Shown: one piece after another, positions 34,352 to 43,368 of the stretch
Position numbering within the stretch: position 1 is the stretch's first letter
Layout of the letters: each line of letters opens with the position of its first letter
NCBI GenBank assembly: GCA_039821125.1
Contig: JBCBOR010000010.1
Location: forward strand, 20,480 to 84,479
Source of the DNA: Thermohalobaculum sp039821125
GTDB lineage: Bacteria > Pseudomonadota > Alphaproteobacteria > Rhodobacterales > Rhodobacteraceae
Direction of reading: 5' to 3'
DNA length: 64,000 nt
The notes under the pieces: generated by a model
Seen by the model: the letters and a program-made list of their open reading frames with translations, nothing else
Database searches by the model: none
Told to the model about the DNA's origin: nothing
Position numbers and translations under genes: made by a program

Positions 34352-35547
34352 CCATTCAAACCGCCTCAAGCTCCAGAGACCGTATCGGCATCACAGCAAT
34401 GACGGGTGTCAGTGCGGTTGGGCGCGGTCGCGCGGACCATGTCGAAGCCATGCGGGATGGGCGCTCCGGCCTGACGCCGTGCGACTTTCCAAACGTCGAT
34501 GTCGAGTGCTTCATCGGACGCGTCGCGGGGATCGAGGATGAGGCGTTTCCGCAGGGCCTCGCGCACTATGACAACCGTGCAAACCGCCTCAGCCTGGCAG
34601 CCCTTGGCGCAGATGGTTTTGACGAGACGGTGCGGGAGGCGAACAGCAGATGGGGGGCCTCGCGGATTGGCACAGTCATCGGAACGTCGACCTCGGGCGT
34701 CGAACGTCTCGAGACGACATACCGGGCGATCAACGGCGAGGGCGTTCTGGCGCCGGACTACTCGATCCAACACAACAATGACCACCACGCGGCGGCGGCG
34801 TTTCTCGTTGACCATCTCGGATTGCGTGGACCGGCTTACACGATTTCGACGGCCTGCTCGTCTTCGGCGAAAGCGTTCATAGACGCCGAGCAGATGATCC
34901 GGGCCGGTCTGGCGGATGCTGTTCTGGTTGGCGGCGTCGACAGCCTTTGCATGACATCGATCTACGGTTTCGAGGCGCTCGAGCTTGTATCCCGCGCGCC
35001 ATGCCGCCCGTTTGATGCGACGCGCGATGGGCTGTCGATCGGCGAGGCGGCAGGGTTTGCCCTGCTCGAGCGCGGCGCGGATGGGCCTGTGCTGTCCGGA
35101 TACGGAGAAAGCTCGGATGCGACAAGCATGTCAACGCCGCCGCCCGATGGTGCGGGCGCGGCAGCGGCGATGCGCAGGGCGCTGGCAAGAGCGGGTCTCG
35201 AAGTCAACGAGGTCGATTTCCTGAAGCTTCACGGCACCGCCACGCCGATCAATGACAGTGCGGAGACGGCAGCGGTGGCATCCGTTTTTGGGCCGGGCAG
35301 GCCCGCAGCGTCGCTGAAGGGGATGATCGGACACACGCTTGGCGCTGCCGGGGCGATCGAAGCCGTTCTCAGCCTCTACGCCATGGAAGAGGGGCTCAGA
35401 CCCGGGTCGGTCGGGCTTTGTGACAAGGCTGACGATGTCGGTTGCGATATCCAGCGCGAGGCTGCTTCAACCAAGCTCACCCATGTCTTGAACAATGCGT
35501 TCGGCTTTGGCGGAAGCAATTGCAGCCTTATCCTGAGCGCGGGATGA
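34348..35547 (+). CDS. beta-ketoacyl-ACP synthase (catalytic KS subunit)
   Basis: 399 residues from GTG 34348, overlapping the exporter stop (GTGA). Catalytic triad intact: Cys170 in YTISTACSSSAKA, His295 in FLKLHGTATPIND, His329 in LKGMIGHTLGAAGA. It is a FabF-like condensing enzyme extending acyl-ACP with malonyl-ACP. Next to it lies a gene for a KS-like partner without Cys, as in KS/chain-length-factor pairs of type II polyene systems. This gene order distinguishes it from housekeeping fabF. Confidence 0.92.
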   Translation: MTIQTASSSRDRIGITAMTGVSAVGRGRADHVEAMRDGRSGLTPCDFPNVDVECFIGRVAGIEDEAFPQGLAHYDNRANRLSLAALGADGFDETVREANSRWGASRIGTVIGTSTSGVERLETTYRAINGEGVLAPDYSIQHNNDHHAAAAFLVDHLGLRGPAYTISTACSSSAKAFIDAEQMIRAGLADAVLVGGVDSLCMTSIYGFEALELVSRAPCRPFDATRDGLSIGEAAGFALLERGADGPVLSGYGESSDATSMSTPPPDGAGAAAAMRRALARAGLEVNEVDFLKLHGTATPINDSAETAAVASVFGPGRPAASLKGMIGHTLGAAGAIEAVLSLYAMEEGLRPGSVGLCDKADDVGCDIQREAASTKLTHVLNNAFGFGGSNCSLILSAG

Positions 35548-36335
35548 ACGTCGACATCTATGTGAATGCGCTCGGCTTTTGCGGGCCAGGGGTTGGCTCG
35601 GTCGACGCGTTGTCTCGCGCGTTTGCAGGCGAGAACATCGACGTACCCGCGGACTGGCGCCCAGAGCCTGAAACGCTTCCCCGCCGTCAGGCACGCCGGT
35701 TGAGCGCAGCGACCCTGACCGCCATGGCGGCGGCGGAACAGGTCGCGGGCGTATTGACCTCAGAGGCGCCTTGGGTCTTCGCGAGTTCCTGTGGAGAGGG
35801 CGACACGCTCAACACGATCCTTGCCGCATTGTGCCAGCCGGAGATCATGCTGCAACCGGTTCGCTTCCAGAATGCGGTGCACAATGCGGCGCAGGGGCAG
35901 TTCTCGATCGTTGCGGGGTCGACGGGCCCGGCGACAAGCATCGCCGCGTTCGATGACTCGGTGGCCGCGGGTCTGCTGAAATGCCTGATGCAGATGCAGA
36001 TTGAGCAGACCGTGTGTGGTCTCGTTGCCTTCGACGAGCCCCTCCCGCCGCCTTTGCACGAACGTCGCCCCTATGATCTGACACTTGCCGGAGCGCTCGC
36101 GCTGTCGCCGCAACGGGAGGAAGGCTCGATCGCCCGTCTGTCGGTATCTTCCGGCGGCGACAGACCTGTGACCGATCCGGCGGCGTTGCGAGGGCCGAGC
36201 CACATCCTGACCAGCAACAATCCAGTGCGCTTTTTGCTTCCCGTTTTGGCGGCGGTTCGCGGGATCTGGACAGAACCGGTCGTGCTTGCGCTGCCGGGCG
36301 GCGGAACACTGGCTTTTCGCGCCGAGGTTCTGTGA
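35544..36335 (+). CDS. KS-like chain-length factor (Ketoacyl-synt_2 type)
   Basis: 263 residues from ATG 35544 (ATGA overlap with KS). About two thirds of a normal KS. Diagnostic are VFASSCGEGDTLNTIL and PVRFQNAVHNAAQGQFSIV. At the place of the active-site Cys it has SIAAFDDSVAAGL, so it cannot form an acyl-Cys intermediate. Such ApeC-like subunits form heterodimers with the KS and set chain length; that is inferred from family knowledge. The C-terminus ends with a glycine-rich LPGGGTLAFR. Confidence 0.85.
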   Translation: MNVDIYVNALGFCGPGVGSVDALSRAFAGENIDVPADWRPEPETLPRRQARRLSAATLTAMAAAEQVAGVLTSEAPWVFASSCGEGDTLNTILAALCQPEIMLQPVRFQNAVHNAAQGQFSIVAGSTGPATSIAAFDDSVAAGLLKCLMQMQIEQTVCGLVAFDEPLPPPLHERRPYDLTLAGALALSPQREEGSIARLSVSSGGDRPVTDPAALRGPSHILTSNNPVRFLLPVLAAVRGIWTEPVVLALPGGGTLAFRAEVL

Positions 36336-36336
36336 C

Positions 36337-36786
36337 ATGGCAGGTCGTGGGCGCCTTGAAGAAGCTCTGGCACGGATGCCGCACCGCGGTGCGATGCGTT
36401 TGATCGAAGCAATCGAGGCTGTCGATGAACACTCCATCCTCTGCAGGGCCCGGCCGCATGGCGGCAGCGAGTATCCCTTGCGCCTCGATGGACATCTCGA
36501 ACCGGCGGCGCTGACCGAACTTGGCGCGCAAGCGGCCGCTGCCCATGCCTCGCTTTTTGGCATGGGCGCCGCGCATACCGGTCTGGTGCTGAGCATGAAT
36601 GGGATCGATATTCGCCGGAACACCGTCCCAGAGGGCGGAAATCTCGCCGTCCGGGCCGAGCGGATCAGTTCCCTTGATGCTGCCGCCAGCTATCACTTCG
36701 TGGTCAAGACGCCCTCGGCAGACATGGACGAGGATACGATCCTCTCTGGCGAGGTGCTGCTGAGTATGGTGAAGGCCGCAACATGA
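36337..36786 (+). CDS. 3-hydroxyacyl-ACP dehydratase, ApeP-like
   Basis: 149 residues from ATG 36337. Single hot-dog domain: ALARMPHRGAMRLIEAIEAV has the LPHR-type catalytic His pattern found in ApeP-like dehydratases, and the central helix lies near PAALTELGAQAAAAH. It likely dimerises with the short dehydratase at 30405. The downstream ketoreductase start overlaps by 4 bp (ATGA). Confidence 0.85.
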   Translation: MAGRGRLEEALARMPHRGAMRLIEAIEAVDEHSILCRARPHGGSEYPLRLDGHLEPAALTELGAQAAAAHASLFGMGAAHTGLVLSMNGIDIRRNTVPEGGNLAVRAERISSLDAAASYHFVVKTPSADMDEDTILSGEVLLSMVKAAT

Positions 36787-37502
36787 AACATGCCTTGGTG
36801 ACCGGCGGGGCAAGCCCGATTGGCGCGGCAATCTCACGGCGCTTGGCGGCGGACGGTCATCACGTGATTGTCCATGCCAATGCGAACGCCCAGGGGGCGC
36901 AAGCGCTGGTGGCGGAGATTGCCGCCTCCGGTGGCAGTGCCGAAAGCCTGACGCTCGACCTGACCGACGCTCCCAATGCGTTGGCGAGCCTGGAGGCGAA
37001 GGCGACGGATCATCCGATCCAGATCGTGGTGCACAATGCCGGTCTGCATCGGGATATGCCCTTTGCGGGTATGGATCTCGATGATTGGACTTCGGTGCTT
37101 GATGTTAATCTCTCGGGTCTCTTCGTGGCGCTCAGGCCGCTGATCATGCCAATGATGCGGGCGCGCTGGGGCCGTGTGATCGCGGTCTCGTCCCTCACGG
37201 CAGTCTCGGGGAACCGCGGGCAGACGAACTATGCCGCCGCCAAGGGCGGGTACCTCGCCTTCGCCAAGTCGCTGACCCGCGAGTATGCCAGCCGGGGCAT
37301 CACGGCGAATGTCGTTGCACCGGGATTGATCGCCACCCCTGACACCGAGGCGATGGAGAATTTCGAAGCGCTGCGCAAGCTTTGCCCGGCGGGTCGGGCC
37401 GGATCACCCGACGATGTCGCAGGCATCATCGGGTTCTTGGCCTCGGATCAATCGGGCTATATCTCTGGACAGATGATTGCGGTCGACGGAGGCACAAGCT
37501 GA
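36783..37502 (+). CDS. fabG: 3-oxoacyl-ACP reductase (FabG-type SDR)
   Basis: 239 residues. Cofactor motif ALVTGGASPIGAAISRRLA, NNAG-equivalent VVHNAGLHRDMPF, catalytic Ser in IAVSSLTAVSGNRGQ and YxxxK in NYAAAKGGYLAFAK. The end VSGQ-like motif reads YISGQMIAVDGG. It reduces the beta-keto group to hydroxyl in each polyene extension cycle (ApeQ-like role). The position inside the cluster suggests a dedicated copy, not the housekeeping one. The next gene starts on its last base. Confidence 0.9.
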   Translation: MKHALVTGGASPIGAAISRRLAADGHHVIVHANANAQGAQALVAEIAASGGSAESLTLDLTDAPNALASLEAKATDHPIQIVVHNAGLHRDMPFAGMDLDDWTSVLDVNLSGLFVALRPLIMPMMRARWGRVIAVSSLTAVSGNRGQTNYAAAKGGYLAFAKSLTREYASRGITANVVAPGLIATPDTEAMENFEALRKLCPAGRAGSPDDVAGIIGFLASDQSGYISGQMIAVDGGTS

Positions 37503-38797
37503 TGGCTGACCCTGAGACGACAACAGATCCCCGCACACCGGTGCAGAAAAGCTGCGATGTGATCGTGATTGGCGGCGGCCCTGGTGGTGCCGCGGCGGCG
37601 GCGCATCTGGCGCGGGCCGGCCTGAACACGGTGCTGGTCGAGAAGGACCGCCATCCGCGGTTTCACATCGGCGAGTCCCTGCTGCCATATTCCATGCCAC
37701 TTCTGCAGGAGCTTGGCGTGTTCGATCGAGTCCGCGAGATCGGCGTTCACAAATCGGGCGCCGAGTTCGTCTCGGACGACGGGGATAAGGAGGTCATCTT
37801 CGACTTCAGTCGGGCATTGTTTGATGGGCCGGATCATGCCTATCAGGTGCGCCGGTCGGAGTTCGATCATATCCTCTTTCAACGTGCTGAGCAGGAAGGC
37901 GCTCTCACGCTTGAGGAGACATCGGCCAAAGTGCTGTCGCTGGATGCCGATCGTGCGGTCGTCCGGACCGAGAGCGCGGATGGGCAGATCATCGACTGGA
38001 CCACCGAGTTTCTGGCCGACGCATCGGGCCGGTCGACGGTCACGTCAAAGATGCTGGACCAGAAGCGGCCCGACCCGCGCAATACCTCTGCAGCGATTTT
38101 CGGCCACTTCCGCGGGATCCCGCGGCGGCAGGATGCGCGCGGCGGCAATATCCGTATCCACCTGACCAATCCGGGTTGGATGTGGCAGATCCCGCTCCGC
38201 GACGGCGTAACATCAGTCGGATTTGTAGCGCCTGGTCGCTACCTGCGGGAACGCTCCGGCGGGATCGAGGAGTTGTTCTCGCAGCACTGCGCGCGCCACC
38301 CCCATGTCGGGGCCATGATTGCCAGCGCCGAGCGGGATGGACCGCTGCGGTCGACCGGAAACTTCTCCTACCGGGCGACCGAGGCGGGCGGCGACCGCCA
38401 TATCAAGATCGGCGATGCCTACGGCTTCATTGATCCTGTGTTTTCGACCGGCGTGCACCTTGCGCTCACCAGCGCTCGGGAGGCGGCTGACGTTATCCTA
38501 AAGGCGCAGGCCCGTCCTGCAAGGCGGCACGCCCTGATCGAGCGCTATGACCGCGCCATCCGCAAACGCATGTCCTTCGTTTCCTGGTTCATCTACCACA
38601 TAAATGACCCAACTTTCCGGCACTTGATGCTGAACCCTCAGAATATTCTTGGGATTGAGCAAGCCGTGGTATCATTGTTGGCAGGGGACTTCAGGTGGGA
38701 CCCAAGGTTGAGGTGGCGCATTGCGCTGTTCAAGCTTGTTCGGTATCTGCACCCGCCTGGGCCTGTGGGTGGACAAGAGGTAAAACATGCGGGATGA
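37502..38797 (+). CDS. FAD-dependent halogenase-like oxidoreductase of the aryl polyene cluster
   Basis: 431 residues from ATG 37502. FAD-binding motif CDVIVIGGGPGGAAAAAHLA. The halogenase-type WxWxIP motif is present as GWMWQIP (Trp226, Trp228, Pro231), and the FxxPxxSxG motif as GFIDPVFSTGVHLAL (residues 308-322). A Lys at position 84 (GVHKSGAEFV) matches the catalytic-Lys block of phenol/carrier-type halogenases. Xanthomonadins are brominated aryl polyenes whose loci carry a predicted halogenase, so aryl halogenation is the leading idea; a plain hydroxylase or reductase cannot be excluded. Overlaps the ACP gene by 11 bp. Confidence 0.75.
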   Translation: MADPETTTDPRTPVQKSCDVIVIGGGPGGAAAAAHLARAGLNTVLVEKDRHPRFHIGESLLPYSMPLLQELGVFDRVREIGVHKSGAEFVSDDGDKEVIFDFSRALFDGPDHAYQVRRSEFDHILFQRAEQEGALTLEETSAKVLSLDADRAVVRTESADGQIIDWTTEFLADASGRSTVTSKMLDQKRPDPRNTSAAIFGHFRGIPRRQDARGGNIRIHLTNPGWMWQIPLRDGVTSVGFVAPGRYLRERSGGIEELFSQHCARHPHVGAMIASAERDGPLRSTGNFSYRATEAGGDRHIKIGDAYGFIDPVFSTGVHLALTSAREAADVILKAQARPARRHALIERYDRAIRKRMSFVSWFIYHINDPTFRHLMLNPQNILGIEQAVVSLLAGDFRWDPRLRWRIALFKLVRYLHPPGPVGGQEVKHAG

Positions 38798-39074
38798 CAT
38801 TGGCATGGGGCAGTCCGACGAGACATTTCGCCATGAAGTCGGCGCGATGATCGTGGACGTGCTTGTGCTTGATGATGTGACAGCGGACGAGATTGATCCG
38901 AAGGCGCCGCTGTTCGGCGACGGGCTGGGTCTTGACTCGATCGATGCGCTTGAACTTTCTTTCGCGATTGCACAGCGTTACGGGATCAAGTTGAGATCAG
39001 ATGACGAGCGCAATCGCGAGATTTTCTCGTCGCTCGATGCGCTCAGCCGCTACATCCACCAACACCGCGCCTGA
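38787..39074 (+). CDS. acyl carrier protein of the aryl-polyene cluster
   Basis: 95 residues. The phosphopantetheine site is GDGLGLDSIDALELSFAI with Ser51 as attachment residue. A longer N-terminus and C-terminus than housekeeping AcpP, and a Tyr-Gly-Ile after helix 2. Characterised aryl polyene clusters encode two ACPs; only this one is visible here. 11 bp overlap with the halogenase-like gene and 2 bp before the membrane gene. Confidence 0.92.
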   Translation: MRDDIGMGQSDETFRHEVGAMIVDVLVLDDVTADEIDPKAPLFGDGLGLDSIDALELSFAIAQRYGIKLRSDDERNREIFSSLDALSRYIHQHRA

Positions 39075-39076
39075 CC

Positions 39077-39712
39077 ATGCGCATGGCAGGGTTGGGCGCG
39101 TTGGCGTCCCTGTCACTGGCCGCCGGACTAGGGTTGAACGCTTTTGGTGCAATCTCGGCGCAAGTGCTTGATTACATTGCGATGTATGCTGTTTGGTGGG
39201 TTGTTTGGCGGCTTTTGGCGCGTGGTGGTGCGGGCGAAGCTGTCGCGATGCTCGTTGCGATTGGAACCGTCACGGGTCTGATGTGGCTGCAGGTGCAAAT
39301 GCCCGAGATCAGATACATGCCGTATCTGCTTATTGTGCCAGCGAATCTCCTTGCCAGTTGGTTCTTTGCACGGAGCCTTGTCTCAGAACGAAACGCAATC
39401 CTGGTCGATCTGATCGAGATCATGGGCCTCAGACCTATCGAGCCGCGTTTTCGCCGCTTCGTGGAAGGGCAGTGTCTGCTTTGGAGCGTCATGTGCCTTG
39501 GTACTGCAATTGCCGCGGCGCTTGCGATCGGAATGGCTGAGCACAGGCCTGCTCTTGCCGGTCTTCTCTCGGCGCTCGTGATGGTCCAGATCGTCTGGTT
39601 CGCCCTGTCGCACTACTATGCGTCCTTCCGGTACGGTCGGCCTGAGACCTGGGGGCTCACACTGCGCACAATGATCCGGCCGGACGTGTGGGCCCGTCTG
39701 GGCTTCCAGTGA
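39077..39712 (+). CDS. polytopic membrane protein of the cluster
   Basis: 211 residues with about six hydrophobic segments; the soluble loop SERNAILVDLIEIMGLRPIEPRFRRFVEGQ is the most conserved-looking part, followed by two helices and a C-terminal cytoplasmic tail (RPETWGLTLRTMIRPDVW). Similar proteins, of unknown function, sit between ACP and AMP-ligase genes in other aryl polyene clusters (COG4648-like). GTGA overlap with the ligase gene. Confidence 0.7.
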   Translation: MRMAGLGALASLSLAAGLGLNAFGAISAQVLDYIAMYAVWWVVWRLLARGGAGEAVAMLVAIGTVTGLMWLQVQMPEIRYMPYLLIVPANLLASWFFARSLVSERNAILVDLIEIMGLRPIEPRFRRFVEGQCLLWSVMCLGTAIAAALAIGMAEHRPALAGLLSALVMVQIVWFALSHYYASFRYGRPETWGLTLRTMIRPDVWARLGFQ

Positions 39713-41091
39713 GCGGGCGGCGCACAGCAACACGGACCGACCGCGTTTGCGTCACGCCCGAGCGGTCGATTTCCCGCGAAGACTTCGCTGACGACATCGC
39801 GCGTGTCAGACCGGTGCTGGAGGGGCATGACGCGATCTGCATCATGGCCGGGCGCCGGTATCCCTTCAGCGTTCTGCTGGCCGCCGCGATGCTGAACGGG
39901 CAGCGTACGGTCCTGCCGCCTGCACGGGCGACCGGCGCAGTGCGTCAGGCCCTGTCGCGGTATCAGAACCCGTTGGTGATCGACGCGATTGATCCTATCC
40001 TTGACCGGGCCAGCCCACGCGACCGGGATCAGGCGTGGGAGGCTGCGACGGCTTTGGGCAAGGCTGCAGGAGACCTGGAAATCTCCACGTCCGGATCGAC
40101 CGGTCTTCCCGTGGCGCATCACAAGACATGGCATATGCTTGACCGTGGTGCATTGCTTGCAACGGAACTCATCGCACGGGCCGGGATGTTGCCAGGGGAA
40201 TGCTTGGTCGCAGGGACCACACCCCACCAGCATATGTATGGGCTTGAGGCTTCCGTGTTCACGGGCCTCGCACACGGGCATGTTCTGTACGACACGCCGG
40301 TCTTCTATCCTGCGGATCTGGAGGCGCTCGATCAGCGTGCTGCGGAGGCTGGGCTCGATGCGATCGCGCTGGTGACCAGCCCGCCGCATCTGAAGTTCTT
40401 GGCAGAAAAGATCCGCGCTCTGCCGCGGATCCGGTGTGTGCTGTCAGCGACGGCACCACTGTCACGGGCGCTGGCCGAGGAGGTTGACACCGATGCCTCC
40501 ACGAAGGTCTTCGAGATCTATGGCAGCACCGAAACCGGATCGCTCGCGTGGCGGCGGACTGTATCGGACGACCTTTGGACGCCGCTCGATGGCTTTCAGG
40601 TCTTGCCCGGCCCAGATGGATGGCGCGCGGCAGCGCCGCATTTGCCCGAGATCACTCCGCTCAGCGATGAGATCGAGCTTGCCGAAGGCGGTCGCTTCCG
40701 GTTGGCGGGCAGGCGTGGCGACATGGTTCGGGTTGCTGGCAAACGGCACAGCCTTGGCGCGCTGAATGCAGTTCTCGCGGCTCTGCCGATGATCGCGGAT
40801 GGTGCGGTTTTGCGCGAAACCGTGGAGGGCGAGGATCGCCTGCACATGTTCGTTGTGCCGAAGGAGCCGGAGGCAGATCGCCGAGCACTGATCGACAGCG
40901 TCAAGACTGGGTTGCGCGAGACCCTGGACAGCGTGTTTGTCCCCCGCCGGATCCATGTGGTCGACAGCCTGCCGCGGAACGAGACCGGGAAGATCTCATC
41001 GCGCGATGCGGCGGTACTGATCGCAACAGGTGGGCGGGCGCAGGGCACGCAAGGCATCGCGAGGAAAATCGGCGGACCGACCTCCGGCTGA
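39709..41091 (+). CDS. AMP-forming aryl/acyl ligase (ApeH-like)
   Basis: 460 residues from GTG 39709 overlapping the previous stop. Adenylate-forming signatures: LEISTSGSTGLPVAHHK (about residues 123-139), VFEIYGSTETGSLAWR, and the C-terminal catalytic Lys in LPRNETGKISSRDA. Shorter than acyl-CoA ligases and lacking an N-terminal hydrophobic tail. In aryl polyene synthesis an ApeH-like ligase activates a 4-hydroxybenzoate-type starter and loads it on an ACP. No chorismate lyase or ammonia-lyase gene for that starter is in the window. It converges on the ASKHA gene 15 bp away. Confidence 0.85.
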   Translation: MSGRRTATRTDRVCVTPERSISREDFADDIARVRPVLEGHDAICIMAGRRYPFSVLLAAAMLNGQRTVLPPARATGAVRQALSRYQNPLVIDAIDPILDRASPRDRDQAWEAATALGKAAGDLEISTSGSTGLPVAHHKTWHMLDRGALLATELIARAGMLPGECLVAGTTPHQHMYGLEASVFTGLAHGHVLYDTPVFYPADLEALDQRAAEAGLDAIALVTSPPHLKFLAEKIRALPRIRCVLSATAPLSRALAEEVDTDASTKVFEIYGSTETGSLAWRRTVSDDLWTPLDGFQVLPGPDGWRAAAPHLPEITPLSDEIELAEGGRFRLAGRRGDMVRVAGKRHSLGALNAVLAALPMIADGAVLRETVEGEDRLHMFVVPKEPEADRRALIDSVKTGLRETLDSVFVPRRIHVVDSLPRNETGKISSRDAAVLIATGGRAQGTQGIARKIGGPTSG

Positions 41092-41106
41092 GTTCCGCCG
41101 CCTTCG

Positions 41107-43170
41107 TCAGCCGCGTCTGCGCCTGCGGCGCCGTCCCGTGTCCTCGCCGCCTTCCCCGCTTGCAGGGGCAACCTCGGGCAGAGACACATGCTGCGTAAGA
41201 TTGGGGAACGCCGCGGTTTTGTGCGGCACAGCGATCGCGTTCACAAAGTGCTCCTGGAAACGCTCCTCGACCGCCGTTTCGATCTTCTCGATCGTGCCGA
41301 CAATATGCTCGATCTCGCGCCGGGCCGCCGAGTTCAGCAAGGCCATCCGCGCGCCGGTGCCTGCGGCGTTCCCGGCCGAGACGACCTTGTCGACCTCACA
41401 ATCCGGGATCATGCCCAGCACCATGGCGTGCAGCGGCGAAATATGCGCCCCGAAAGCGCCTGCCAGGATCACACGATCGACTGTCTCGATCTCCATCTTG
41501 TCCATCAGCAGGCGCGCACCGGCATAAAGCGCTGCTTTCGCCAGTTGGATCGCGCGCACATCGGCTTGCGTCACGGCAATCAGCGGCCCGCCCTCTGCCG
41601 AGCCGTCATGCAGAACGTAGGACCACGTGCGCCCGTCCTCGACAATGCGAGCATGTCCGCCCATGGCGTCCCGCGACTGGATCACACCGTCCTCCGAGAT
41701 GATCCCGGCAATGCGCATCTCGGCGATCACTTCGATGATGCCCGACCCGCAGATGCCGGTGATCCCCTGACCGCCTGCCGATGCTGCAAAGCCACCATCA
41801 TCCGACCAGAGATCGCTGCCGATGATCTTGAACCGAGGTTCCTTCGTCACCGGGTCGATCCGCACCCGCTCGATGGCGCCCGGGGCCGCACGTTGGCCGC
41901 CTGATATCTGAGCGCCCTCGAACGCCGGGCCGGTCGGGGAGGAGCAGGCAAGCAACCGCCGCCGATCCCCGAGGATGATCTCGGCGTTTGTGCCGACATC
42001 GACGATCAGGGTCATCTCCTCGGCCCGGTGCGGGGCTTCTGACAGCGCAACCGCTGCGGCATCCGCTCCGACATGGCCCGCGATGCAGGGCAGCACGTAG
42101 AGCCGGGCATCGGGATGCATATCCAGCGCGATCTCCTTGGCCCAAAGGGTCAGGCTGTTCGACGTGGCCAGCGCAAACGGTGCCCAGCCCAGTTCCTTAG
42201 GGTCGACCCCTAGGAACAGGTGGTGCATCACAGGGTTACCGACCAGAACCCCCTCGACAATGTCCGTGCGGTCGATCCGGGCTTCAGCGGCGACCTGGCC
42301 GATCAACGCGTTGATCGCCTCGCGCACGGCCTTGGTCATCTCCTCGGCGCCGCCTCGGTTCATCATGGAGTAGCTGACCCGGCTCATCAGATCCTCGCCA
42401 AAGCGGATCTGCGGGTTCATCAGGCCGGACGAGGCTTTGACTTCGCCCGTCACCAGATCGCAGAGGTGACACGCGATGGTGGTCGAACCGATATCGAACG
42501 CCACGCCGTAAATCGTGCCATCGTAGAAGCCAGGCCAGACCTGAATGATCCGTCCGTCCGAGCGTCCCCGCCCGGTATAGATGGCGACGGTGACCTTCCA
42601 CTCGCCGTCCCTCAGCGCAGGTTGCAGTGACTGCAGGGTGCGCAGATCGCCGATGATGTTGGCGAGTTGCCACTGCTCCCACAGCGCATCAAGAAGCCGC
42701 TCCAAATCCCCCTTTGGATTGTGCATATCCGGCTCGGCAACCTCGACGTAATAGAGCTTGGTAGCCGGATCCATGACGATCTCGCGCGCTTCGGCCCGTT
42801 TGCGCACGATCTGTTTGTGGACCTGGCTCTCGGGTGGCACATCGATGACGATGTCGGATTGCACCGTCGCCTGGCAGCCCAGTCTGCGCCCGTCGATGAG
42901 GCCGCGCTTGGACTTGTAGCGCTCCTCGACCTTGTTCCACTCGGACAACGCGCCTTCTGCAACGGTCACACCGTGCTTTGGAAACTCGCCATAGCTGGGC
43001 GTGATCTGGCACTTCGAGCAGATGCCGCGACCGCCGCAAACAGAATCGAGATCGACTCCCAGCGAGCGCGCGGCCTGCAGGATGGGCGTGCCCGGCGCGA
43101 ATCGCCCGCGCTTGCCCGAAGGGGTGAAGATCACCAAAGGGTTTTCGCCTGAGGCCTGCTCGTCTGACAT
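41107..43170 (-). CDS. ferredoxin-ASKHA protein, corrinoid activation/regeneration type (RamA/DUF4445-like)
   Basis: 687 residues. N-terminal 2Fe-2S ferredoxin with CGGRGICSKCQI and a later Cys in RRLGCQATV. A linker follows, then an ASKHA ATPase: VAFDIGSTTIACHL, LIVDVGTNAEIILG, GICGSGIIEVIAEM, ILAGAFGAHISP. This family reductively reactivates corrinoid proteins of methyltransferase systems using ATP. No corrinoid protein or MttB-type methyltransferase is encoded nearby, so its partner must lie elsewhere. The C-terminus ends in eight consecutive arginines, likely a nucleic-acid or surface tail with no known role. Gene stands alone, convergent with the polyene cluster. Confidence 0.88.
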   Translation of the reverse strand: MSDEQASGENPLVIFTPSGKRGRFAPGTPILQAARSLGVDLDSVCGGRGICSKCQITPSYGEFPKHGVTVAEGALSEWNKVEERYKSKRGLIDGRRLGCQATVQSDIVIDVPPESQVHKQIVRKRAEAREIVMDPATKLYYVEVAEPDMHNPKGDLERLLDALWEQWQLANIIGDLRTLQSLQPALRDGEWKVTVAIYTGRGRSDGRIIQVWPGFYDGTIYGVAFDIGSTTIACHLCDLVTGEVKASSGLMNPQIRFGEDLMSRVSYSMMNRGGAEEMTKAVREAINALIGQVAAEARIDRTDIVEGVLVGNPVMHHLFLGVDPKELGWAPFALATSNSLTLWAKEIALDMHPDARLYVLPCIAGHVGADAAAVALSEAPHRAEEMTLIVDVGTNAEIILGDRRRLLACSSPTGPAFEGAQISGGQRAAPGAIERVRIDPVTKEPRFKIIGSDLWSDDGGFAASAGGQGITGICGSGIIEVIAEMRIAGIISEDGVIQSRDAMGGHARIVEDGRTWSYVLHDGSAEGGPLIAVTQADVRAIQLAKAALYAGARLLMDKMEIETVDRVILAGAFGAHISPLHAMVLGMIPDCEVDKVVSAGNAAGTGARMALLNSAARREIEHIVGTIEKIETAVEERFQEHFVNAIAVPHKTAAFPNLTQHVSLPEVAPASGEGGEDTGRRRRRRRG

Positions 43171-43313
43171 TCGTCTATCCCGCGACTGTGATCCCGCGTG
43201 GGCGGTCGGTCTGACTATAATCTACTGCGCAGATTTCCAAGGGACGTCCTGAACACGGCGACTCCCGTGTTGTAGGCGGCAGGTCCTATAAAAACATAAA
43301 AATAGTGTGAAAC

Positions 43314-43342
43314 TTGAAGAAACCCACTTCAGGCTGTATATC
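43314..43342 (+). promoter_or_regulatory. candidate sigma-70 promoter of the sulfurtransferase gene
   Basis: TTGAAG (43314-43319), 17-bp spacer, TATATC (43337-43342), in an AT-rich block between divergent genes. It sits 26 bp upstream of ATG 43369 and its AAAGGAGG ribosome site. Confidence 0.5.
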
Positions 43343-43368
43343 TAGGCGTGAACGCAAAGGAGGTTCTC

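Noticed and set aside
34348..38797. Housekeeping fatty-acid synthesis (fabF, fabG, fabZ, acpP)
   Set aside because: The Cys-less KS partner, AMP ligase, LolA-like carrier, MMPL exporter and halogenase-like gene in one operon define a secondary pathway.
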